Of a DNA stretch of 64,000 nucleotides, positions 25,578 through 33,786 are shown in pieces. Made by a program: the position numbers and the translations under genes. The stretch is from Roseiflexus sp. GTDB taxonomy: Bacteria > Chloroflexota > Chloroflexia > Chloroflexales > Roseiflexaceae. The notes under the pieces are model-generated. The model saw only the letters and a list, made by a program, of their open reading frames with translations. It searched no databases and had not been told where the DNA came from. The first letter of the stretch is position 1, and every line of letters begins with the position of its first letter. The stretch lies in assembly GCA_017743475.1 (NCBI GenBank), contig JAGHYV010000015.1, forward strand, positions 1 to 64,000, given 5' to 3'.

Positions 25578-26734
25578 GTCAATTACGCGATCTTCTGCTG
25601 ATAGCCGCTCTTTTTGGGGTCTTGATCGCCTTTGTTATTGTCAGTCCCGGTCGCTCTCCATCGCTGGCACCGGATACTCCAACGACTTACTCGAGCGCGC
25701 CGACGGGAGCGCTGGCGCTGTACGAATGGACGCGCGCCATGGGGTACGACGCGCATCGCCTCGAATATCGTCCTTTCGAGTTGACCGATGATGATGCTGT
25801 GCTGGTGATGCTCAATCCCAGCGCCGCGATCAGCAAGGATCACGCTCACCACATTCGGACCTGGATCGAACGCGGCGGGATGCTGATCTTCGCAGAAGAC
25901 ACACCAGCATTGTTCGGCCTATCTGATGCGCTGCTTGATGAATTGCAGATGCGTATGATCGTCATCACCGGCACACAGATGATCGAGCGCGTGCCGGCAT
26001 TGCAGCCGGTCTTCGATCAACCGCCGGTGCGTGAGTTGTTCGTTCGTCCACAGCGCATGCTTGTGCCACATCGCAACGATTATGCACCGCTGTTTGGCAC
26101 ATCAGGTCGGATCCTGATCGCAGGCATTCAAATTGGTCAGGGGTATGTGTATATCAGTGCAACTGCGCAGCCATTTACGAACAGTGGGTTGCGCGATAAG
26201 CAGCATGCTGCGCTGGTGCTGAATATGCTGCGGCGCACGTCGCCTGGCGATCGCGTTCTGTTCGATGAGTACCATCACGGTCTGGTTGCGCCGCCTGCAC
26301 CGACTGATGGATTGCTGCGCACGGCATGGGGATGGGCAGGGATCTATGCTGCGACCGTGACGGCGCTATTTTTGTTGTTGGGCGGGCGGCGCTTTGGGCG
26401 AGCTGTGCCGCTAAAGGAAGAGGTCGAACGTCGCAGCAGTGCGGAGTATGTCGAGAGCATCGCTGATCTATATCGGCGTGGAGGTAAACGCGCATATATG
26501 CTACGTCACTTTTACGCCAGCTTCAAACGTCGTCTAGCGCAACCATACGGTATTAACCCCCAGGTGGATGATCGCGAGTTTGTGTATCAACTGGCGCGAC
26601 TGCGCTCAATTGATGAAGCGGCGTTGCTTGCGTTGCTGGCGCAACTGCAGGCGACTCCCGCTTCGGATGCTGAGTTGCTGCGCGTGGTTGCCGCTGCCGA
26701 TGCGTTCATCCATGCGCAGACCCACGGGCAGTGA
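25574..26734 (+). CDS. DUF4350 domain membrane protein
   Basis: A 386-residue protein with an N-terminal membrane helix (LLLIAALFGVLIAFVIVS), an outward DUF4350 GATase-like domain (TGALALYEWTRAMGYDAHRLE, RTWIERGGMLIFAEDTPALFG), a second helix (GWAGIYAATVTALFLLLGG) and a ~110-residue cytoplasmic tail. The YRPFELTDDDAVLVMLNP segment resembles the Rossmann-like domain of the family. Coupled to the DUF4129 gene by a 4-bp overlap. Biochemical role unknown; probably part of a MoxR-linked envelope complex. Confidence 0.8.
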   Translation: MSQLRDLLLIAALFGVLIAFVIVSPGRSPSLAPDTPTTYSSAPTGALALYEWTRAMGYDAHRLEYRPFELTDDDAVLVMLNPSAAISKDHAHHIRTWIERGGMLIFAEDTPALFGLSDALLDELQMRMIVITGTQMIERVPALQPVFDQPPVRELFVRPQRMLVPHRNDYAPLFGTSGRILIAGIQIGQGYVYISATAQPFTNSGLRDKQHAALVLNMLRRTSPGDRVLFDEYHHGLVAPPAPTDGLLRTAWGWAGIYAATVTALFLLLGGRRFGRAVPLKEEVERRSSAEYVESIADLYRRGGKRAYMLRHFYASFKRRLAQPYGINPQVDDREFVYQLARLRSIDEAALLALLAQLQATPASDAELLRVVAAADAFIHAQTHGQ

Positions 26735-26758
26735 TAAAACCGACAAGGGGAGGAGTGT

Positions 26759-27715
26759 GTGAAACCGAATATCGCCGCGCGTCTGCACGCTATCCTTGAT
26801 CTGCTCGATGAAGGGTTTGCTCTCTACCGTCGCTCGTTCACCGGTTTTGTCCTGGTGGGACTCGCAGGGTTGACCCCGATTGCAATTGCGACAGGTCTGC
26901 TGATAGCAAATGCGGAACGACTCGGTCCTGGCTGGTTCATCGTTATCATTCTGGTGGGTCTGGTCCTGATGCTGCCGATGCTGATCTATCTGATCGGCGG
27001 ATTGTCACGTGCAGCGAATGCAGCAATCGAGGGGCGTGCCATTGATCTGCGCGAAACGCTGGCGCTCTATCCCAGCGTGGTTGCGAAGGCTGGATGTTTT
27101 ACCGTTACCTACGGTATTCTGATGCAGGTAGTGTCATCTTTGCTGAGTATTGTATGCATCTGTCCAATCTATGTTTTTTTGGGGATCTCTCTTACAGCGC
27201 TGGTTGCAGCGCCAGACAGCAGTGGCGTGGTTCAGGCGATTTTGCTGATAGTCATCGGCTTGCTGTTCATGGGTATGTATCTGCTCGGATTTATCATTGG
27301 CGGCATAGGGTACAGCAGTCTATTGTACGCGCTGCAACCATGGTTAATCGAGCGGCTGCGTTTTGGTGAGGCGATGGAGCGGAGTTTTGATCTGATCCGG
27401 TTTCGTCTACGCACGAATCTCCTCGCCTGGGGGCTGAGCGCGCTGCTGGTATTTGCCGTGGGCATCTCGGTGAGTCTGGCGGTGGGTGTGTTGATACCGC
27501 TGCCAGCGTTTCTCCTGCTTGGCGAGGAGTCGTCGTTTGCCCAGGCAATTGCCGGAGTCGCGTGGTTGCTCGGTCTGGCACTGGTGCTGCCACCCTGGCT
27601 CATCTCGATGACGCTACTGTACCGGCGGAACCTGGCAGCGCGCAGCGGCGCAGACCTAGCGCGGCGGGTCGAAGCGTGGCGGGAGAAGCAAGAACTGAGA
27701 ACCGATAGCCGATAG
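26759..27715 (+). CDS. Polytopic membrane protein of the MoxR cassette
   Basis: A 318-residue protein with about six hydrophobic helices and a charged C-terminal tail. It starts at GTG, preceded by a GGGGAGGAG ribosome site. It resembles glycerophosphodiester phosphodiesterase membrane-domain-like or DUF-type proteins without a catalytic domain, by fold impression only. The final residues (KQELRTDSR) come from a GAACTGAGAAC repeat. Position between DUF4350 and MoxR suggests it belongs to the same complex. Confidence 0.65.
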   Translation: MKPNIAARLHAILDLLDEGFALYRRSFTGFVLVGLAGLTPIAIATGLLIANAERLGPGWFIVIILVGLVLMLPMLIYLIGGLSRAANAAIEGRAIDLRETLALYPSVVAKAGCFTVTYGILMQVVSSLLSIVCICPIYVFLGISLTALVAAPDSSGVVQAILLIVIGLLFMGMYLLGFIIGGIGYSSLLYALQPWLIERLRFGEAMERSFDLIRFRLRTNLLAWGLSALLVFAVGISVSLAVGVLIPLPAFLLLGEESSFAQAIAGVAWLLGLALVLPPWLISMTLLYRRNLAARSGADLARRVEAWREKQELRTDSR

Positions 27716-27735
27716 CCATAACTGAGAACTGAATT
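27688..27735 (+). repeat. GAACTGAGAAC-type simple dispersed repeat
   Basis: AAGAACTGAGAACC units run from the last codons of the membrane protein gene towards the MoxR start, with a CCGATAGCC duplication in the middle. Sense-oriented to the upstream gene. Confidence 0.6.
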
Positions 27736-27743
27736 GGAGTGCT

Positions 27744-28691
27744 ATGCTAACTTATGATATTGCACAGGCTATGCGCTCCGAGGCGTCGAAAGTGATCGTC
27801 GGGCAGGAAGAGGCGTTCACGCAGATCCTGATCGCGCTATTTAGCGGCGGTCATGTGCTGATCGAAGGCGTACCAGGCACCGCAAAAACGCTAATGGCAA
27901 AGACACTGGCAGCGTTGATCGGTGTCGAGTTTAAGCGTGTGCAGTTTACACCCGACCTGATGCCTTCCGATGTTATCGGCACGCAGATCTTCGAGATGGG
28001 AACCGGGCAATTCCGCCTCCGCAAAGGTCCGGTGTTCACCAATATTCTGTTGGGCGATGAAATCAATCGTGCCCCGGCGAAGACACAGAGCGCCTTGCTC
28101 GAAGCGATGGAAGAGCGCCAGGTGACTATCGAAGGCGAGCGATTGCCGTTGCCTGAGCCGTTCTTCGTTATGGCAACGCAGAACCCGGTTGAATACGAAG
28201 GAACCTATCCGCTGCCGGAAGCGCAACTCGACCGCTTTCTCTTCAAGGTTATCGTCGATTACGCGTCGCAAGAAGTCGAGATCGAAGTGCTGCGTCGGTA
28301 CCATGCTGGATTCGATGCTCACCGCTTGGAGACGGTCGGGCTGCGTCCGGTGATGAACCCTGAGATCCTGGCGCAGTGTCGTGCTGAGATCCGCCAGGTG
28401 CAGGTGGACGATAGCATTCTGAAATATGTCACCGACATCGCCCAGGCGAGTCGCAAAAGTCTCGATCTGATCCTGGGTGGCAGTCCACGAGCGTCAATCA
28501 GCCTGTTGATCGCTGCCAAAACCTGGGCGGCGATGCAGAATCGCGCATATGTTACGCCCGATGATGTCAAGTTTCTGGCGCGACCAGTGTACCGCCACCG
28601 TATCATTCTCAAGCCGGAAGCTGAGGTCGAGGGGTTGACGCCAGATACGGCAATGTCGCGCATTCTGGCGCGGGTGGAGGTGCCGAGGTGA
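27744..28691 (+). CDS. MoxR-family AAA+ ATPase
   Basis: A 315-residue AAA+ protein. Walker [10 protein letters not shown] (~residue 41), Walker [21 protein letters not shown], sensor 1 [24 protein letters not shown], and the C-terminal lid with [14 protein letters not shown] are all present. MoxR ATPases act as chaperones that assemble or activate partner complexes, usually VWA/DUF58 proteins; the DUF58 gene 740 bp downstream is the likely partner. Start ATG with TTGGAG upstream. Confidence 0.92.
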   Translation: MLTYDIAQAMRSEASKVIVGQEEAFTQILIALFSGGHVLIEGVPGTAKTLMAKTLAALIGVEFKRVQFTPDLMPSDVIGTQIFEMGTGQFRLRKGPVFTNILLGDEINRAPAKTQSALLEAMEERQVTIEGERLPLPEPFFVMATQNPVEYEGTYPLPEAQLDRFLFKVIVDYASQEVEIEVLRRYHAGFDAHRLETVGLRPVMNPEILAQCRAEIRQVQVDDSILKYVTDIAQASRKSLDLILGGSPRASISLLIAAKTWAAMQNRAYVTPDDVKFLARPVYRHRIILKPEAEVEGLTPDTAMSRILARVEVPR

Positions 28692-28743
28692 GAACCGAGA
28701 ACTGAGAACTGAGAACCAAGAACCAAGAACTGAGAACTGAGGA
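28688..28743 (+). repeat. GAACTGAGAAC-type simple dispersed repeat
   Basis: Five to six units alternating GAGAACTGAGAACC and AAGAACCAAGAACTG directly after (and overlapping) the MoxR stop codon, sense-oriented to that gene. Confidence 0.7.
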
Positions 28744-29427
28744 TCGGGAAATGGATGCTACTCGTGAGCGACTGAGCACGTTCTTGCTTTACCTGACTGT
28801 TGAAGCGCTTATAGTATCTCTCAGATACGTTGACCATCGTGTGCATCTTCCATGTCGTGCAGGGTGCCCGCTTCCGGCATAGGGTTCAACCTCTCGTAGG
28901 AACTAATCCGATATTCGTTCGTGCCGTGGGGATGTTGAGAACATAAACCGGTATGCGCCGTTGCTGCGGGGCTCATGAAGATGAAGACTAGGCACTCAAT
29001 CCGGTATTCGTTCGTGCCGTCGAGCTAATATTTAGAACTTAATCCGGTGTACCAAACCGGCTGTCGGGCTAAAGCCTTCGGCTATGCGAGGCGAAGCCCG
29101 CCTGCGCGGGCTATGCTGGGTTATTTATTTATCATGGGCTCTCAGCTTTGCGGGGCGAGGCCCGCCTGCACGGGCTATACCGGACTTGACTCTTGAAACT
29201 CATAAGCTCTCAGCTATACCATGCAAAGCCCGTCTGCGCAGGCTGTAGCGGAATAAACAACCATACATTTCGGTTGCCGTTTGGGGAGCGCAATGGTGAT
29301 TGTGGTTGTCCAGGGAGGTTCAACCGCTGTAAGAGCTGCTACGGTGCGCTATCCTGATACCGTTCTACTTGTCAGATATGACCTGTCGCTGCCCGTGATG
29401 TGTCAACCTAATTGAAACCTGCAACGC
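28744..29427. repeat. Repeat-rich intergenic region within the MoxR-DUF58 cassette
   Basis: No gene is visible in these 680 bp. It holds two copies of ATTCGTTCGTGCCGT (28914 and 29003), three copies of a 29-bp element with self-complementary GCCCGCCTGCGCGGGC (29091-29119, 29155-29183, 29223-29251), and copy 2 of the ~60-bp dispersed repeat (29266-29327). It also has a GCTTCCGGCATAGGGTTCAA motif like that near 9989. The region looks like an accumulation site for genome-wide repeats. Confidence 0.75.
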
Positions 29428-30750
29428 ATGATCCCGACACTGCGCCTCTATCTCATGCTCCTCGTCGGCGCTGTACTGATTGCCGGAGCAGCGATTACGC
29501 CACTGGCGATCTGGATTGCCATTGCGTACCTGACGGTTGTCGCCGTGCTGGTAGGTATCGATTTTCTGCTGACCGACCGCCCCGCTGTTCTCGATGTTGA
29601 GCGCATTAACGACTCGCGTCTCTCACTGGGCGCCAGCAACCCGGTGACCATCCTCATTGCCAGTCGCGCCCGTCGCCGGTTGATGCTCCAGATCCGTGAC
29701 GAGCATCCTGATGCGATCCCGGCTGATAGTACCATCCTGAGCGGATCGGTCGATCCGTTTGCGTTGCTCGAAGTGCGCTACCACCTGCGTCCACTCCGCC
29801 GCGGCGACTATACGTTCGGCGACATCAACCTGCGCTATGTTAGCGCCTTTGGCACATTCGTGCAACAGGCACGCTATCCGGCTTCTGCACCGGTGAAGGT
29901 CTATCCGAATGTTCTGGATATTCGCAAATACGACCTGCTTGTGCGCAAAGGATTACTGCTCGAAATGGGGTTACGTCCAGTGCGCATTTTTGGGCAAGGG
30001 GTCGAGTTTGAGCGGTTGCGCGAGTACCATCCCGACGACGAGTTTCGTCGCATCAACTGGAAAGCGACTGCGCGCCGGGGCAAACCGATTGCTGCCGAGT
30101 ATGAGACCGAACGCAGCCAGTATGTTGTCAGCGTGATCGATACAGGTCGCCTCATGCGCGCGCCAGCGAACGACGGCACGGGAGGACTTGCTAGGCTCGA
30201 TTACGCTATCAACGCTGCCCTGCTGCTCTCCTACGTGGTCACTCTCAAAGGGGATCATGCCGGTTTGCTGACCTTTGCCGATGACGTTCGCACCTATCTG
30301 GCGCCGAAGCGCGGCAAAAGCCAGTTCTATCGCATGCTCGAGGCGCTGTACAACGTACCGTTTGAGCCGGTCGAATCCGACTATGCGCGCGCACTCACCT
30401 ATCTGAGCGCCAGGCATAAGCGCCGTTCGTTGATCATCGTCTTCACCGATCTCGTCACGCTAGACGCTGCACGCGATCTGATCGCGCACATGGCGCGTCT
30501 GGCGCAGCGTCATCTGCCGTTGTGCGTCGTTCTGTCCGACCCGAATATCACCCGGTTTGCCGGGCGTACGCCAGTTGAGGCGACCGACGTCTACCGGCGC
30601 GGTGTGGCTGAAATGCTTCTGGCGGAGCGTCGGGTTGTGCTCGAAACCCTGCATCGCAGCGGCGTCTTGACGCTTGACGTTCCCGCTGATCGTCTGAGCG
30701 TTGCAGTCATCGAAAAATATCTGGAGCTGAAAGGGAGGGGGATGCTCTAG
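29428..30750 (+). CDS. DUF58 domain protein
   Basis: A 440-residue protein: two membrane helices in the first ~45 residues, a beta-rich linker domain, then DUF58 with the signature YHPDDEFRRINWKATARRGK (~residue 200-220) and a VWA-like fold downstream (SVIDTGRLM, KRRSLIIVFTDLVTLD). The family partners MoxR ATPases. The usual DxSxSM MIDAS motif reads DTGRLM, so metal binding may be altered. It follows a repeat-rich gap after MoxR, so the cassette may be transcribed in two parts. Confidence 0.85.
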   Translation: MIPTLRLYLMLLVGAVLIAGAAITPLAIWIAIAYLTVVAVLVGIDFLLTDRPAVLDVERINDSRLSLGASNPVTILIASRARRRLMLQIRDEHPDAIPADSTILSGSVDPFALLEVRYHLRPLRRGDYTFGDINLRYVSAFGTFVQQARYPASAPVKVYPNVLDIRKYDLLVRKGLLLEMGLRPVRIFGQGVEFERLREYHPDDEFRRINWKATARRGKPIAAEYETERSQYVVSVIDTGRLMRAPANDGTGGLARLDYAINAALLLSYVVTLKGDHAGLLTFADDVRTYLAPKRGKSQFYRMLEALYNVPFEPVESDYARALTYLSARHKRRSLIIVFTDLVTLDAARDLIAHMARLAQRHLPLCVVLSDPNITRFAGRTPVEATDVYRRGVAEMLLAERRVVLETLHRSGVLTLDVPADRLSVAVIEKYLELKGRGML

Positions 30751-30763
30751 AGTGTTCAAGATT

Positions 30764-30773
30764 ATGGTACAAT
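30764..30773 (+). promoter_or_regulatory. Extended -10 promoter, leaderless start predicted
   Basis: TGG-TACAAT with the hexamer at 30768-30773, 7 nt before the GTG at 30781. No good -35 is visible, consistent with an extended -10. Transcription would begin at about the start codon itself. Confidence 0.45.
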
Positions 30774-30780
30774 CCCCGCC

Positions 30781-31572
30781 GTGATCATCCGAAGCCATAT
30801 CAACCAGATCCTTGCCGATGTTGGATCTGCCATTCCGCCGGATGGCAAGCGTGACTACTTCCGATTGCACCGCAATCGTTTTGCAATGATCCTCGCCGCG
30901 CTACCGACGGACGCCGGCAATCGCGTGCTCGAAATTGGCGTCAACCCTGGTCTTTTCACGCAAGCACTCGTTCGAGCCGGGTATCGGGTCAGCGGCACCG
31001 ACCTGTTTCCAGAACATCGCGCATCGTTGTGGCGCGATCTGGGGGTTGACGTGCGGCGCTGGAACATTGATACCGAACCGCCGCCATACCCGCCAGCATC
31101 GTTCGATCTTATTATCTTCTCGGAAGTTATTGAGCATCTTGTAAATCCACCACTGGACGCGCTGGCAGCAATGCGAGAACTGCTTGTTCCAGGAGGGTAC
31201 CTTCTGGTTTCGACGCCGAACCAGTTCTATTTGAAAAGCCGGTTGCGGGTGCTGGCAGACATTCTGCTGCTGCGTCCCTTCGAGCATGATGATGAATTCC
31301 GCCGCTGGGTGAGTCTCAAGGCAGAAGCGCGCTACTACACCCACAGTCGGTTGTACAGCATGGGTCAGCTTTGCTGGATGCTGCATCATGCAGGTTTCAT
31401 CGTAAGGAGGCGCATATACGGCAATCCATGGGAACGTGTCGGTCTGGAGTGGCAGCGTTTGTTGCGCCATCCCCACCGCTGGCTGGTCAAGGCATTGCTT
31501 TGGAGTGCAACACGCGCGATTCCGCCAGCACGATCAATGCTGCTAGTCGTTGCGCAGCGTCCCGCGGGTTGA
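30781..31572 (+). CDS. Class I SAM-dependent methyltransferase
   Basis: A 263-residue methyltransferase. AdoMet motif I is RVLEIGVNPGLFTQAL (~residue 46), and motif post-II reads SFDLIIFSEVIEHLVNPP, typical of UbiE/type-11 enzymes that modify small molecules or lipid-linked glycans. It begins at GTG without a Shine-Dalgarno and close to an extended -10. It lies between the DUF58 gene and three GT-C glycosyltransferase-like genes on the same strand, so a role in surface-glycan methylation is plausible but unproven. Confidence 0.8.
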   Translation: MIIRSHINQILADVGSAIPPDGKRDYFRLHRNRFAMILAALPTDAGNRVLEIGVNPGLFTQALVRAGYRVSGTDLFPEHRASLWRDLGVDVRRWNIDTEPPPYPPASFDLIIFSEVIEHLVNPPLDALAAMRELLVPGGYLLVSTPNQFYLKSRLRVLADILLLRPFEHDDEFRRWVSLKAEARYYTHSRLYSMGQLCWMLHHAGFIVRRRIYGNPWERVGLEWQRLLRHPHRWLVKALLWSATRAIPPARSMLLVVAQRPAG

Positions 31573-31581
31573 AGGCGCAGC

Positions 31582-33675
31582 ATGTGGCAATCCCTCAAAA
31601 AGAGCGCATATGTTCTACCGCTGTCTGGCTATCTGGCACTCAGCCTGATCATCATGGCGCCGGTGCTACCGGTATTCACCACCGCTCTTCCGGGTGGTCC
31701 GATTGCCAGCGTCGATGGATGGCAGAACGTCTGGAACCTGTGGTGGGTGCACCGCGCGGTGACGACCGCCACGAATCCGTTCTTCACACCGTTGCTATTC
31801 TATCCGCAGGGTGTTGATCTAACATTGCAAACGTTGAACATCAGTAATGGCATCCTGTTTCTCCCGGTCACGGCGCTTGTTGGTCCCATTGCTGCATACA
31901 ATGCTGCCGTCGTAGCCGCGCTGACTCTGTCGGGTATTGGCGGGTACGCCCTGGCGCTGAGGGTCAGCGGTGACCGCCTGGCAGCATTTGTTGGCGGTGC
32001 CGTGTTTACCTTCTCGCCGTTTCATCTGACCAAAGTATGGGATGGGCAGCTGGAGCTTATCACCCTGCAATGGGTTGCGCTGTATGCATTCTTCCTGTTG
32101 CGCACTGTGGAAGATGCGCAGCGACGCGATGCGCTGATCGCCGGGGTCTTTCTAGCGCTGATCGGGTACACGAGCTGGTACTACCTGTTCTTCTTTAGCG
32201 TCTATAGTTTACTTTTTGCCGCGATCTGGCTGGTAAAGGCACCTGATAGGCAGCGATGGGTTCTGGTTCGCTGGTTGGCGCTAATCGCTGGTAGCGGCAG
32301 CGTGCTGCTCGCGCCGCTAATACTTGCCGCTGGTCGCACTGCGCGCTCGATGGCAGGCGCCAGCGGCATGCGGTTTGATCCATCCAATCCGCTTGACCTT
32401 ATCCTTATTCACTCCGCCAATCTCTACGATGTGATTCTTCCCAATGGCTTGCATCCTCTCTGGGGAAGCGCAGTAGAGAATCTGGTGCGCACCTGGCATC
32501 CGTATATTGGTGCGTGGAATATTGCACTGGGGTATGTTGCGCTGGCTTTGTCCACTGTTGCGTTGATCATGGCTCGTCGCGAAGCGTGGCGTTGGACGGT
32601 CATTGGACTGATAGCGATCGTGCTCTCGTTGGGTCCGATCGTCCAGATTGGCGTAATGCGAACGCCGATACCGCTGCCGTATCAACTGATTCTGGCGATT
32701 CCGGGGCTGGAACTTGCGCGGCGTCCCAGCCATTTCATTGTTATCACTACGCTGATGCTGGCGCCGCTTGTAGCACTTGGTCTCCGGGAACTGCGAAGGC
32801 GATTATCGCTGCGGCAGGGGTATGCGCTTATCGGAGTATGCGCAGCGTTGATCGCGGTTGAGTTTGCCCCGCCGCGCTGGTCGCTCCATCCATTCCGGGT
32901 GCACCCGTACTATGAGCGTATTGCCGGGCACGCTGGCGCCGTAATGGAATTGCCGCCGCTCCTCGAAGCGAGCGAACCGCTTATGGCGCAGATCGTCCAC
33001 GGTCAGCCATTGATTGGCGGGTACGTGTCGCGTATTCCGCTGTATCCGTTCGTCGAGCAGGCGCCGGGAGTACGGCAGTTGTGGCGGATGCGTCCAGATG
33101 ACACGTACCTCTTCACCGATCAGGCAGACAATCGCCTGAAGGAACTCAATGCCTTCGGCATTCGTCATATCATTGTTCACTGGGATCGTATTTCTGCCGA
33201 TCGCCGCACCGATCTTCAGGCTGCACTGCAACAGACGCTCGGTGATCTCGCACCAGCGTATGCAGATGGTTCGTTGAGCGCATATCGTGTGCCGCAGATC
33301 GCTCAAACGCCGGTTGCATATGCGGCGTTTGGCAATGGATGGTATGCTGAGGAGCGTGATGGCAATCGTCACTGGCGCTGGATGGCGGCAGAGGGAGAAA
33401 TTAACCTGGTCAATGCGGGTCGAAGCGATACGCTGATCCGTATGATGATCTCTGTTCAATCGTATCGAGAGGAGCGTCGGTTGTCAGTCATGCTTGGCGA
33501 CCACGTACTTGGGTACAGAACAGTTGACCCGCAAGGCGCAACAATCGTCATGAGCTTTTTATTGCCGCCCGGTGAACATCGAGTGCGCATGCTCGCCGAT
33601 GCAACTCTTGATCCGGCTTCCTCACGGTTGATCAGCATTGTCGTGACCGATGCACGTTTCTTTGCGATTCCATGA
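31582..33675 (+). CDS. Large polytopic membrane protein, GT-C-like
   Basis: A 697-residue protein with about eleven hydrophobic helices in the first ~430 residues and a C-terminal soluble domain of ~260 residues. The first loop carries an Asp (SVDGWQNVWNLWWV) and the second YPQGVDLTLQTLN, as in uncharacterised GT-C-fold membrane glycosyltransferases. It starts 9 bp after the methyltransferase gene. Function is inferred from architecture; donor and acceptor unknown. Confidence 0.6.
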   Translation: MWQSLKKSAYVLPLSGYLALSLIIMAPVLPVFTTALPGGPIASVDGWQNVWNLWWVHRAVTTATNPFFTPLLFYPQGVDLTLQTLNISNGILFLPVTALVGPIAAYNAAVVAALTLSGIGGYALALRVSGDRLAAFVGGAVFTFSPFHLTKVWDGQLELITLQWVALYAFFLLRTVEDAQRRDALIAGVFLALIGYTSWYYLFFFSVYSLLFAAIWLVKAPDRQRWVLVRWLALIAGSGSVLLAPLILAAGRTARSMAGASGMRFDPSNPLDLILIHSANLYDVILPNGLHPLWGSAVENLVRTWHPYIGAWNIALGYVALALSTVALIMARREAWRWTVIGLIAIVLSLGPIVQIGVMRTPIPLPYQLILAIPGLELARRPSHFIVITTLMLAPLVALGLRELRRRLSLRQGYALIGVCAALIAVEFAPPRWSLHPFRVHPYYERIAGHAGAVMELPPLLEASEPLMAQIVHGQPLIGGYVSRIPLYPFVEQAPGVRQLWRMRPDDTYLFTDQADNRLKELNAFGIRHIIVHWDRISADRRTDLQAALQQTLGDLAPAYADGSLSAYRVPQIAQTPVAYAAFGNGWYAEERDGNRHWRWMAAEGEINLVNAGRSDTLIRMMISVQSYREERRLSVMLGDHVLGYRTVDPQGATIVMSFLLPPGEHRVRMLADATLDPASSRLISIVVTDARFFAIP

Positions 33676-33702
33676 TGTTCTATCGCCTGCGGGCAGAGGA
33701 TT

Positions 33703-33731
33703 TTTACGTAATGGATGACTTATAGTATAAT
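33703..33731 (+). promoter_or_regulatory. Promoter TTTACG-N17-TATAAT
   Basis: TTTACG at 33703-33708 and TATAAT at 33726-33731 with a 17-bp spacer. Predicted start ~33738. It places the mRNA start downstream of the first in-frame ATG (33715), supporting ATG 33787 as the translation start. Confidence 0.65.
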
Positions 33732-33786
33732 GCCCGCCGATATCAATTGCCTTCTTCTCTGCATCAATGAGACACTCCGTATCGTT

